Shown: piece after piece, positions 56,132-64,000 of the stretch
Layout: each line of letters begins with the position of its first letter
Numbering within the stretch: position 1 is the stretch's first letter
DNA from: Nitratireductor pacificus pht-3B
GTDB lineage: Bacteria; Pseudomonadota; Alphaproteobacteria; Rhizobiales; Rhizobiaceae
Length of the DNA: 64,000 nt
Reading direction: 5' to 3'
NCBI RefSeq assembly: GCF_000300335.1
Contig: NZ_AMRM01000017.1
Coordinates: 50,085-114,084 of the forward strand
Translations under genes and position numbers: made by a program
Notes under the pieces: model-generated
The model's input: only the letters and a program-made list of their open reading frames with translations
Told to the model about the DNA's origin: nothing
The model's database searches: none

Positions 56132-58993
56132 TTAGCGCCCCGGCCGTCCCGTCTTGCCCGGGCGGCGCTTGGCGCGGCGTTCGTCGGCGGGGTCCTCGTA
56201 GGAGCCGACGCCGATCTTGCCGCGCCGGACGGGCGCGGCGGCGGCGTCCGGCTTCTGCGGCAGGGGCTTGCGCACCGGCTTCTCGGTGCGGCCGACGGTC
56301 ATCTCGTCCAGATCGTTCTTGCGGAACAGCCCCCCGCCGGAAGGAACCGCGTGGGCGCCGGAGGTGCCCATCTCGTCGAGATCGGGTTTGCGGAACAGGG
56401 ACGAGGCCGAGCCGTCGCGCTCCTGCGCCCCCCCCTCTGCCCTGCCGGGCATCTCCCCCTCAAGGGGGGAGAGCGGCTTGCGCCCGGCGCCTTCGCCCTG
56501 TCCCTTGCGGCCGCGCGCCTTGTCGCGGCGGGAGCGCTGGGTGTTGTCGACGCCCGTGTCGCGGGCGAGCGGGTCGTCCATGATGGCGAGCTCGGTCTCG
56601 CGCAGGCGCTTGATCTCGTCGCGCAGGCGGGCGGCCTCCTCGAAGTCGAGATCGGCGGCGGCGTCGCGCATCGCCTTTTCCAGATGCTCGAGATGGGCGG
56701 CGAGGTTGTTGCCGACGAGGTTGTTCAGGTCCTCGCCCTTCGCCCCGGCCCCGCCGATGTCGGCGCGCACATGGTCGCGCTCGTAGACCGAGCCGAGAAT
56801 GTCGCCGATGTTCTTCTTGACGCTCTCGGGCGTGATGCCGTGGGCGGCGTTGTATTCGAGCTGCTTTTCGCGGCGGCGGTTGGTCTCCTCCATGGCGCGG
56901 CTCATCGAGCCGGTGACCTGGTCGGCGTAGAGGATGACGCGGCCGTCGACATTGCGCGCGGCGCGGCCGATGGTCTGGATCAGCGAGGTTTCGGAGCGCA
57001 GAAAACCTTCCTTGTCGGCGTCGAGGATGGCGACCATGCCGCATTCGGGAATGTCGAGGCCCTCGCGCAGGAGGTTGATGCCGACCAGCACGTCGAAGGC
57101 GCCGAGGCGCAGATCGCGCAGGATCTCGATGCGCTCCAGCGTGTCGATGTCGGAATGCATGTAGCGGACGCGAACGCCCTGCTCGTGCAGATATTCGGTC
57201 AAATCCTCGGCCATGCGCTTGGTGAGCACGGTGACGAGGGTGCGGTAGCCCCTGGCGGTGGTGGCGCGGATCTCGCCCAGCACGTCGTCCACCTGGCTCT
57301 TGGCCGGGCGCACCTCGACGGGCGGATCGATCAGGCCGGTCGGGCGGATGACCTGCTCGGCGAAGACGCCGCCCGATTGCTCCATCTCCCAGTTGCCGGG
57401 GGTGGCCGAGACGGCGACGGTGGCGGGACGCATGGCGTCCCATTCCTCGAAGCGCAGCGGCCGGTTGTCCATGCAGGATGGCAGGCGGAAGCCGTATTCG
57501 GCAAGCGTCGCCTTGCGGCGGAAGTCGCCGCGATACATGCCGCCGATCTGCGGGATGGTGACGTGGCTCTCGTCGACGAAGACGAGGGCATTGTCGGGGA
57601 TGTATTCGAACAGGGTCGGCGGTGGCTCGCCGGGCGCGCGGCCGGTGAGATAGCGCGAATAATTCTCGATGCCGGCGCAGGAGCCGGTGGCCTCCAGCAT
57701 CTCGAGGTCGAAGCGGGTGCGCTGCTCGAGCCGCTGGGCCTCCAGCAGGCGGCCGGCGCGTTCCAGCTCGGCGAGGCGCTGCTTCAGCTCGCCGGTGATG
57801 CCCTTGACCGCCTGGTTGAGCGTCGGGCGCGGCGTGACGTAGTGCGAATTGGCGTAGATCTTGACCGATTGCAGGTCGTCGGTCTTCTGGCCGGTCAGCG
57901 GGTCGAACTCGGTGATCGTCTCGATCTCGTCGCCGAACAGCGAGATGCGCCAGGCGCGGTCCTCCAGGTGGGCGGGGAAGATCTCGATCGTGTCGCCGCG
58001 CACGCGAAACGAGCCGCGCACGAAGTTGATGTCCTGGCGCTTGTACTGCTGGGCGACGAGGTCGGCGAGAAGCTGGCGCTGGTCGAGCCGGTCGCCGATC
58101 TGCATCTGGAAGGTCATGGCCGTGTAGGTCTCGACCGAACCGATGCCGTAGATGCAGGAGACGGAGGCGACGATGATGACGTCGTCGCGCTCGAGCAGGG
58201 CGCGCGTTGCCGAGTGGCGCATGCGGTCGATCTGCTCGTTGATGGAGGATTCCTTCTCGATATAGGTGTCGGAGCGCGGGACGTAGGCCTCCGGCTGGTA
58301 GTAGTCGTAATAGGAGACGAAATACTCGACCGCGTTGTCGGGGAAAAAGGACTTGAACTCGCCATAGAGCTGCGCGGCCAGCGTCTTGTTGGGGGCAAGC
58401 ACCAGCGCCGGGCGCTGCGTCTCCTCGATCACCTTGGCCATGGTGAAGGTCTTGCCCGAGCCGGTGACGCCGAGCAGCACCTGCGTGCGCTCGTTCTCCC
58501 TGGCGCCGGAGACGAGGTCGGCGATGGCAGTCGGCTGGTCGCCGGACGGCGCGAATTCGGTCGTCATCCTGAGCGCGATGCCGCCCTCGGATTTTTCCGG
58601 CCGCGCCGGGCGGTGCGGCGTCCAGGCTGATTTCAGGTTCGGGTCGCCGCCCTCGATCAGCTTTGACAGCGCCGCCACGGTGGCGGTGACGCCGGAGGAT
58701 GTCAGGCCCTCGGCCTCCTCCAGCGTGACGTCGAGGCCGGAGACCGGCATCAGGCCGGCGGCGGCGCGCTCGCGGGCGGAGGCCGCCCCGCCCATGGAGG
58801 TGCCGCGCGCCGTCTTCGAGGCCGCGGCGGAACGCTCGGGGATCTTCGCCTTCCGGGGCTTTGCGGGCTTCTCCGCCTCGCGCGCGATCTCGTCGGCCCA
58901 ACCGGCGATCGAGCCGGAGAGCGGCGTGCCCGAAAGCTCGGGCTGGGGGGCTTCGGCGAAGCCGCCATTCTTGTGATCGGGTGTTTTGGCCAT
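56132..58993 (-). CDS. uvrB: UvrABC excision repair subunit B
   Basis: 953 residues, much longer than the 670 of E. coli because of added ends. Residues 1-140 form a low-complexity lead; the core starts near 144 ([14 protein letters not shown]) with Walker A GVTGSGKT (175-182), the damage-clamping beta-hairpin [17 protein letters not shown] and the helicase motif QTIGRAARN. The UVR domain lies near 760-800, and an extra C-terminal tail follows. The tail has two LFRKxDLDEM repeats and a segment, [16 protein letters not shown] at about 838-854, that is a repeat read in frame. It loads with UvrA at damage and hands to UvrC. GIY-YIG repeats abut its stop. Confidence 0.96.
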   Translation of the reverse strand: MAKTPDHKNGGFAEAPQPELSGTPLSGSIAGWADEIAREAEKPAKPRKAKIPERSAAASKTARGTSMGGAASARERAAAGLMPVSGLDVTLEEAEGLTSSGVTATVAALSKLIEGGDPNLKSAWTPHRPARPEKSEGGIALRMTTEFAPSGDQPTAIADLVSGARENERTQVLLGVTGSGKTFTMAKVIEETQRPALVLAPNKTLAAQLYGEFKSFFPDNAVEYFVSYYDYYQPEAYVPRSDTYIEKESSINEQIDRMRHSATRALLERDDVIIVASVSCIYGIGSVETYTAMTFQMQIGDRLDQRQLLADLVAQQYKRQDINFVRGSFRVRGDTIEIFPAHLEDRAWRISLFGDEIETITEFDPLTGQKTDDLQSVKIYANSHYVTPRPTLNQAVKGITGELKQRLAELERAGRLLEAQRLEQRTRFDLEMLEATGSCAGIENYSRYLTGRAPGEPPPTLFEYIPDNALVFVDESHVTIPQIGGMYRGDFRRKATLAEYGFRLPSCMDNRPLRFEEWDAMRPATVAVSATPGNWEMEQSGGVFAEQVIRPTGLIDPPVEVRPAKSQVDDVLGEIRATTARGYRTLVTVLTKRMAEDLTEYLHEQGVRVRYMHSDIDTLERIEILRDLRLGAFDVLVGINLLREGLDIPECGMVAILDADKEGFLRSETSLIQTIGRAARNVDGRVILYADQVTGSMSRAMEETNRRREKQLEYNAAHGITPESVKKNIGDILGSVYERDHVRADIGGAGAKGEDLNNLVGNNLAAHLEHLEKAMRDAAADLDFEEAARLRDEIKRLRETELAIMDDPLARDTGVDNTQRSRRDKARGRKGQGEGAGRKPLSPLEGEMPGRAEGGAQERDGSASSLFRKPDLDEMGTSGAHAVPSGGGLFRKNDLDEMTVGRTEKPVRKPLPQKPDAAAAPVRRGKIGVGSYEDPADERRAKRRPGKTGRPGR
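56430..56478 (-). repeat. Palindromic repeat read through within uvrB
   Basis: CTGCCCTGCCGGGCATCTCC then CCCTCAAGGGGGG encodes [14 protein letters not shown] in the uvrB tail. The bases CTCCCCCTCAAGGGGGGAG form a palindrome typical of dispersed repeats in Rhizobiales. It sits in the non-conserved tail where an insertion is tolerated. Confidence 0.55.
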
Positions 58994-59080
58994 GGAGCGA
59001 ATATGGAACCGCCCGCGGCAAATGGAAAGGGGTGCGCCGGGACGAATCCGCCGGTCCCGGCCGATCCTGACAGAAGGCTG

Positions 59081-59602
59081 TCAGGAGCCAGGGCAATCCC
59101 GCAGGGCCGATCCGATGACGGGGTCCGCGCCGTCGAGCGAGAAGCGGGCGAATGTCTCGAAGGGCGAATCGGTCTCCGCGTTCGGCTCCGGCGTGACGTC
59201 GAAGGCGAGCGTCAGGTGGCGGCCCTGCCGCAGCAGGTCGAGCAGGGCGCGGTCGAGATCGGCAAGATAGCCGTTGGCCTCCGCCCCCTGCCCCGTCAGC
59301 ACCACGGCGTCGTCGGAACCGGCGGCGGCCAGCGGGAAGCGCTGACCGTCGATTTCCGCTTCGATCCGGTGCGGCTGGTAGAAATAGTCCGCCTCGCCGC
59401 CACCGCCCGCGACCGGCAGGACCGGACCGCCCGAGGCATAGACAAGGAGGTTGAACGGCGTTCCGCACTCGATCAGCAGACGGGTGATGTTGCTGTTGCC
59501 GCCGTCCGGCGTGGCCATGGCCACGCCGTTCTCGAGACGCCATTCCGCCCGCGCCGGCAGGCTGGCGCAGGCAAGGCAGAGAAGGGCGAGAACAGCGCGC
59601 AT
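59081..59602 (-). CDS. Hypothetical periplasmic protein
   Basis: 173 residues from the ATG at 59602; a longer frame exists. A clear signal peptide (MRAVLALLCLACASLPARA) precedes a beta-rich body, WRLENGVAMATPDGGNSNITRLLIECG and later FALDVTPEP-like segments, with two cysteines (about 56 and 170) that could pair. No family recognised. The composition matches the neighbours. It lies between uvrB and the autotransporter gene on the same strand. Confidence 0.75.
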   Translation of the reverse strand: MRAVLALLCLACASLPARAEWRLENGVAMATPDGGNSNITRLLIECGTPFNLLVYASGGPVLPVAGGGGEADYFYQPHRIEAEIDGQRFPLAAAGSDDAVVLTGQGAEANGYLADLDRALLDLLRQGRHLTLAFDVTPEPNAETDSPFETFARFSLDGADPVIGSALRDCPGS

Positions 59603-59755
59603 GGCCCGGAGTTTACGCCGCTTGACTGCAAAGGAAAGCCCCCGCGAAGGCGGGTTCCGGCCGGCGCCGGCGACCGGAGCGGGCAAGCCCCGCTCCGTCT
59701 TCCAGGTCCCGACGCCGATGCGGACGTCAGGCGCCCCTGCCCAGCTGCAAGGAGG

Positions 59756-62700
59756 TCAGAACCGGACGCTCAGCATGCCGTTGACGCCGTGCTGGCGCGC
59801 ATCGCCGGCGATCTGGCCGCGATAGGAGATGCCGAGCACCGCCTTCGACGTCAGGTCGAAATCCACCCCGGCCTCGATGAGCGCGGTGTCGCGGGCGATG
59901 GGCGTGCCGGCGACGGTGAAGCCCGTTCCGCCGGCGAAGGCGTGGACCGAAGTGGGCGTCACATCGCCGAAGGCGTGCTGCCAGCCGAGCATGGCCTTCG
60001 CCGTCGCCTGCATCGAGGCGAACTGGAAGGTGCTTTCGAGACGCAGGCCGAGCGTGGCGAAACTCGTGTCCATGGTCTGGCCTTCCACCGTCAGCGCCGC
60101 GGCACCACCCTGCTCGGTGAAGCCCCCGGTGCGGTGGCGCACATGCGCCAGGTTGGCGAAGGGTTCGATGCTGGCGGCGGGCAGGTCGAAGCGATAGCCG
60201 ACCTCGCCGAAGGCCTGGAAGGTGCCGGCATCATAGTCCGCGCGCAGCGTGTCGGTGAACCCGCCAGCGGAAACGGCGCGCGCCGTCTCGATATCGTGCC
60301 AGGTGTAGCCGAGGCCGGTCCGGATCCCGAGCCGGCCCATCTCCGTGCCGGCATAGAGGCCCAGATGATAATCCCGGCTGTCGGCCGAGGAGGCGCGTCC
60401 CGCCACGTCGAGCGATGATTGCCCATAGCCGCCGAGCAGGCCGACGCGCCAGCCGGCGGCCAGCGCATCGGCGCCGAACAGCATCCCGCCGGCGGACTGG
60501 TCCATGGCGGCGGCGTTGCCGTCGCCGTCCACATCCGCCCAGGCGCCATAGGCCTCGCTCCAGAAGGAGAGACCGTGGCCGCCCTCGCCCGAAGCGCGGC
60601 CGGCCGGCCCGTAGGCGAGCGGCGCGGCGGTGCCGGCGGCTGCGAAGGCGGTGCGGATGCGGTCATTGGCGGCGTTGCGCAGGAACACGCCGCTGCGGCC
60701 GAGCGCGCCCTGGAAGGAGGCATGCACTTCGCCCGAAAGCGCGTCGAAGGCCTGGCGCGCCGCTTCGGGATCGGCAAGGCCGACGATCGCCAGCCAGAGC
60801 GGAGTGCCGACGCCCAGCGCCTCGACGGCGGAGCTGACGCCGGCCTGGTTGGGCGTATGGGCGAAATCGCCGAAGGACACGTCGTTGCGGAAGAGCTGGA
60901 GCGCGATGTCGTTGCCGTCTCCGCCGGCGTAATCGACCGTTTCGTCGAGGAACAGAAGGTTGTTCGTGACGGTGGCAAACGCGCCTGTGACCGCGCCGGC
61001 ACCCTGATTGTCGAGGATGATGTAGGGACCGTTGAGAACCGGCCAGTCCGACGAGGAAAGCGGCGTGCCGGTCAGCGCCAATGTGGCGCCAGTGATGTCA
61101 ACGGCGCCCTGCACGATCACCTGATCAGCCGCCGCAGGCGTTACCTCGATAGCCAGCGTTCCGTAGTTCGTGTAGTCGCCGGCTATGGTCTGGGTTCCTA
61201 TCGAGTTGCCCGGACCATGGACGGCGCCGGTCTCGACGCGTGTGCTGCCCAGAGTGCCCGTACCGGCAAGCGCGGCGCCGGAGCGGACGGTCGTCAGGCC
61301 CGGGCCGGCAAACGTTCCATCCACGATGAGCTTACCCGCGGTGATATCCGTGGTGCCAGTATAGGTGTGCCAGCCGGACAGGCGCAGCGAACCGCTGCCC
61401 TCCTTGACGAGATCGCCCGATCCGCTGATCGGGCCAAGATAAGTGACGTTGGTCGACCGGTTATAGACGAGCGTGCCGTTGTTGGTGATCCCGCCGCTGG
61501 AAAGGCCGGAGCCGCCGATCCAGCCGCTGGTGCCGCCAATGCCCAGCCGTAGCGTGTTGCCCGCGTCGATGGTGATGGTGCCACCGGAGCCGCTGCTGCC
61601 TGTCAGGGTAAGCGTGCCGCCGCCGGTGACCCGGACCGGGCCATTGCCGGCGATAATGCCGGCATGGGTGTAGGCATCCGAACGGTCGAAGATCAGACTA
61701 CCATCGGCGAGGATGTCGCCCTCAACGGAGCCGCTGGCGCCGCCATCGCCGATACGCAGGGTCGCGCCCGCACCGATGCCCGTACCCCCCCAATAGGTGT
61801 TGGCCCCCGTCAGAACCTGGGTGCCGCCATTGACATTGATGCCGCCGCTACCGTCGATGACGCCGGAGAAGGTCCCGGAGGCGTTGTTGATGTCGAGGTA
61901 TTTTGCGCCAAGCACGACGGAGCCGGTGCCCGTCAGCGCGGTGACCCCGGGAGCGGAAGCGGCGGAAACGTCGAAGGTGCCGGTCACCTCGACCCCGCTC
62001 GACGCATTGACGCGTCCCTGCCCGGACAGCGCCAGCGTGCCCTGATCGATGATCGTCGCGCCCGTATAGGTGTTCATGCCCGTCAGCGTGACGGTGCCGG
62101 TACCGGTCTTGCGCAGATAGCCGCTACCGGTGATCCTGGTGTTGAAGCCACTGTCCGTCGCAACGTCGAACAGGACGTTCGAGACGGCATTGCTCATGCG
62201 CACCTCGACGGCGCTGAGGGTGCCCGCATCGCCGCCTGCGCCGATGGCCAACTGCCCGGCAGGACTGGTATCGCTATAGCCCAGCTCGAGCACCTGCGAT
62301 CCGCCGACATTGACCGCACCGCCATCAGCGATGACCAGCCGGCCGCTGCCCAGACCGCCGACGAGGAAGCGTTCCAAGATGCCCCCGCTCGGTGCGACGC
62401 TCAGGCTCGATCCCGCTCCGGTCACCAAGAGCAATCCCGGTCCGGGGCCATCGCCCACGAAGACGCGCCTGGCGGTGACCCTCGCGCCGGACTGGACGAG
62501 AAAACTGGTTTCGGACGCCGTTCCCTGCCTGGCGATGCTGATGAGATCCGTCACGTCCAGTCGCGTGCTCGCGCCGCTGACCACAGCGCTGTTGCCCATG
62601 CCCATGTGGATCGAGGACGCCGCCCCGGCGCCGGTGTCGAGCAATGCCGGCGTTCCCGCGGTCGCGGCATTCTCCATCTGCACGATCGACAATCCATCGG

Positions 62701-62890
62701 GTACGCCGGCGCTCCAGTTGCCGGCATCGTTCCAGGAACCGGTACCGCCCTGCCACACGGTCTGGGCGGCTGCCGGATCCGTGGCAAGGCTCACCACCAG
62801 CGCCGAAACGCCGGCGAGAAGCATGGACCGCAAGCCCCCGCCCGCAAGACTGGAACCGCTGCGTAACGAAGCGCAATGACGAAGCTTCAT
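59756..62890 (-). CDS. Autotransporter (type Va) with PATR repeats
   Basis: 1044 residues. Signal peptide ending near AAAQ43, then a passenger of about 730 residues made of beta-helix units: GGTGSWNDAGNWSAG, the PATR repeat NTYTGATIIDQGTLALSG, and similar GSGSLRLSGWHTYTGTTDITAGKL and STRVETGAVHGPGNS elements. The C-terminal ~270 residues form an autotransporter beta-barrel (GLSFWSEAYGAWADVDGDG ... NGMLSVRF with the final Phe). It is exported to the outer membrane and displayed or released; the adhesin-like passenger is unassigned. GGGGGA precedes the ATG. Confidence 0.92.
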   Translation of the reverse strand: MKLRHCASLRSGSSLAGGGLRSMLLAGVSALVVSLATDPAAAQTVWQGGTGSWNDAGNWSAGVPDGLSIVQMENAATAGTPALLDTGAGAASSIHMGMGNSAVVSGASTRLDVTDLISIARQGTASETSFLVQSGARVTARRVFVGDGPGPGLLLVTGAGSSLSVAPSGGILERFLVGGLGSGRLVIADGGAVNVGGSQVLELGYSDTSPAGQLAIGAGGDAGTLSAVEVRMSNAVSNVLFDVATDSGFNTRITGSGYLRKTGTGTVTLTGMNTYTGATIIDQGTLALSGQGRVNASSGVEVTGTFDVSAASAPGVTALTGTGSVVLGAKYLDINNASGTFSGVIDGSGGINVNGGTQVLTGANTYWGGTGIGAGATLRIGDGGASGSVEGDILADGSLIFDRSDAYTHAGIIAGNGPVRVTGGGTLTLTGSSGSGGTITIDAGNTLRLGIGGTSGWIGGSGLSSGGITNNGTLVYNRSTNVTYLGPISGSGDLVKEGSGSLRLSGWHTYTGTTDITAGKLIVDGTFAGPGLTTVRSGAALAGTGTLGSTRVETGAVHGPGNSIGTQTIAGDYTNYGTLAIEVTPAAADQVIVQGAVDITGATLALTGTPLSSSDWPVLNGPYIILDNQGAGAVTGAFATVTNNLLFLDETVDYAGGDGNDIALQLFRNDVSFGDFAHTPNQAGVSSAVEALGVGTPLWLAIVGLADPEAARQAFDALSGEVHASFQGALGRSGVFLRNAANDRIRTAFAAAGTAAPLAYGPAGRASGEGGHGLSFWSEAYGAWADVDGDGNAAAMDQSAGGMLFGADALAAGWRVGLLGGYGQSSLDVAGRASSADSRDYHLGLYAGTEMGRLGIRTGLGYTWHDIETARAVSAGGFTDTLRADYDAGTFQAFGEVGYRFDLPAASIEPFANLAHVRHRTGGFTEQGGAAALTVEGQTMDTSFATLGLRLESTFQFASMQATAKAMLGWQHAFGDVTPTSVHAFAGGTGFTVAGTPIARDTALIEAGVDFDLTSKAVLGISYRGQIAGDARQHGVNGMLSVRF

Positions 62891-63009
62891 GATTCCCCCG
62901 ATGCCCTGGCGTCGCGTCCGCCACAGGTGACGGACTGCAGCACGATAGGAGTACCTAAATACCGAACAATTCGGCTAATTAAAAATCATTTTTCATGATT
63001 GGAATTCTT

Positions 63010-63042
63010 GGAAACAGAATGTTCCATAAAGATGCGGAACAT
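63010..63042 (-). terminator. Weak hairpin terminator after sixA
   Basis: ATGTTCC (63019-63025) pairs with GGAACAT (63036-63042), loop of ten; the minus strand then reads TCTGTTTCC. It lies between sixA and the autotransporter promoter region. Confidence 0.35.
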
Positions 63043-63121
63043 GCCGGCGGACGCAGGCAAGAATTTCCATGCAGCGCGTTCGCCCGTCCGCTCCTTCCCG
63101 GCGTCGCCGACCCGCTCCGTG

Positions 63122-63640
63122 TCAGGCGAGCTCCTTCGGCCGCAGGAAGTTCACGAGGCGGGCCGCGCCGGAATCGAGATGCCGCCACGCGCCCCCGAAA
63201 GCGAAGCGGGCCAGCGCCCCGCTGGGAAACTTCCTGTTCATCCGGTCGAGCGCCGCCTCGTCGGACCCCGGCCCGGCGAGTGCTGCGGCCAGCTCCGCAA
63301 GGCCCGGATTGTGGCCGACAAGGAGCACGCGCGCCGCCTCGGGCGGAGCGTCGCGCAGCGCCGCGAGCAGGCGCTCGGGCGACGCCATGTAGAGGCCGGG
63401 GTCGAGCCTGGCATCGACGACCTCCAGACCGAGTTCGACGGCGACCAGACGCCAGGTCTGCTGCGCGCGGCGCGCCGAGGAGACCAGCACATGGTCCGGA
63501 ACCAGGCCGCGCTCCGCCATGGCATGCCCCATCAGCGGCGCGGCGCGCCGGCCGCGCGGTGCGAGCGGCCGGTCGAAATCCCCCAGCGTGGGATCGTCCC
63601 AGCTCGATTTCGCATGGCGCAGCAGGATGATCTCTCTCAT
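63122..63640 (-). CDS. sixA: Phosphohistidine phosphatase SixA-like protein
   Basis: 172 residues from the ATG at 63640, with GGAGGAG upstream; an upstream start is not needed. Histidine-phosphatase motif LLRHAKSSW (Arg8-His9) and the later RRAQQTW and LLVGHNPGL carry the second catalytic His. SixA dephosphorylates phosphohistidine in phosphotransfer proteins; the substrate here is unknown. It is divergent from the DUF2239 gene. Confidence 0.92.
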   Translation of the reverse strand: MREIILLRHAKSSWDDPTLGDFDRPLAPRGRRAAPLMGHAMAERGLVPDHVLVSSARRAQQTWRLVAVELGLEVVDARLDPGLYMASPERLLAALRDAPPEAARVLLVGHNPGLAELAAALAGPGSDEAALDRMNRKFPSGALARFAFGGAWRHLDSGAARLVNFLRPKELA

Positions 63641-63727
63641 GCGTCGTCTCCTCCCGACCGGCCTTGAAAAGGCCATTGCGGATAGCACGCGGCACGTGGG
63701 CGGGCCACACGCTCTACCGCCGCATGA

Positions 63728-63770
63728 TTTTACCCGGATATATTGACAGAAATATTATACCCGGGTAAAA
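63728..63770. promoter_or_regulatory. Two-operator promoter region of the DUF2239 gene
   Basis: Arms TTTTACCCGGATATA (63728-63742) and TATACCCGGGTAAAA (63756-63770) match as an inverted repeat at 14 of 15 positions, 13 bases apart. Each arm holds the ten-base palindrome TACCCGGRTA. A perfect TTGACA (63743-63748) lies between them on the plus strand, and a TATAAT on the minus strand at 63759-63754. A dimeric repressor probably covers both arms. Confidence 0.7.
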
Positions 63771-63795
63771 GCAATGCAACTTCACGGAGACGACC

Positions 63796-64000
63796 ATGAC
63801 CACCTACACCGCCTTTCACGGCCGGCGACGCCTGGCGAGCGGACCTGCCGCCGACGTCGCGCTGGCCGTGCGCGCCCTTCTCGAAACCCTGCCCGCGGCC
63901 GACGTGCTGATCTTCGACGACGCCAGCGGCCGGCAGACCGACTTCGACTTGACCGGCAGCGAAGCCGAGGTCGCCGCCAGGCTGGCCCCGCCGCCCACCC
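63796..64000 (+). CDS. DUF2239 family protein, 3' end cut by window edge
   Basis: Start ATG at 63796 with GGAGA upstream. The visible 68 residues (MTTYTAFHGRRRLASGPAADVALAVRALL, LIFDDASGRQTDFDLTGSEAEVAARLA) match the start of DUF2239, a family of unknown function. The gene continues past the window end. A double palindromic operator upstream (63728-63770) marks it as tightly repressed. Confidence 0.85.
   Translation, partial: MTTYTAFHGRRRLASGPAADVALAVRALLETLPAADVLIFDDASGRQTDFDLTGSEAEVAARLAPPPT

Overview
The window looks like chromosome of an alphaproteobacterium of the order Hyphomicrobiales (Rhizobiales). Coding density and G+C are high. The gene order greA-lpsB-(LPS glycosyltransferases)-lrp-trxB-lsrB/vtlR, an sqdBDC operon, BA14K- and DUF1344-type secreted proteins, UvrB with long terminal extensions, and RIME-like palindromic repeats all fit rhizobia and relatives. 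I cannot name the genus. No tRNA, rRNA or CRISPR array was seen.

Layout. 1-14.2 kb: a truncated AraC regulator, yqeY, and the pyrimidine/arginine genes carA and carB, which lie 7.7 kb apart. Between them are a Tad-type VWA protein, a zinc metallopeptidase, an MFS exporter with a 22-bp palindromic operator, paiB/arsR, a Gdx-like SMR exporter and a TetR-LysE pair. 14.3-25.7 kb: a DUF4142/cupredoxin operon divergent from an AraC regulator, a DrrAB-like ABC exporter, a lytic transglycosylase, ogt, two small unknown proteins, a tandem pair of EAL proteins (one with catalytic glutamates lost), aspartate aminotransferase, and a GGDEF-EAL protein. 25.9-37.2 kb: an EF-G paralogue, msrP without msrQ, and then the conserved block containing an AbcR-type small RNA, lsrB/vtlR, trxB, lrp, four LPS/polysaccharide genes and greA with an attenuator-like leader.

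37.4-49.7 kb: a PQQ-type sugar dehydrogenase, a DMT transporter, DUF3775, two extensin-like proteins, a CorC/HlyC protein, a thioesterase, an alcohol dehydrogenase plus enolase-superfamily pair, and the sulfolipid operon sqdBDC. 49.9-56.1 kb is accessory: short secreted or cysteine-rich proteins, a long non-coding G-rich tract, and an AT-rich insert carrying one gene for an ABC-type ATPase fused to a TOPRIM/DUF4435-like domain (resembling a single-gene PARIS defence protein). Beside it a GIY-YIG nuclease gene is bracketed by inverted copies of a palindromic repeat, one copy being a perfect 148-bp duplication. 56.1-64 kb: uvrB with a repeat read through in frame, an unknown periplasmic protein, a 1044-residue autotransporter, sixA, and a truncated DUF2239 gene behind a two-operator promoter.

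The most interesting parts are the single-gene ATPase-TOPRIM insert, the GIY-YIG/repeat unit, the AbcR RNA with a probable LsrB/VtlR site, the greA leader terminator, and the degenerate EAL duplicate. Start codons given here were chosen from ribosome-binding sites, signal peptides and family lengths.
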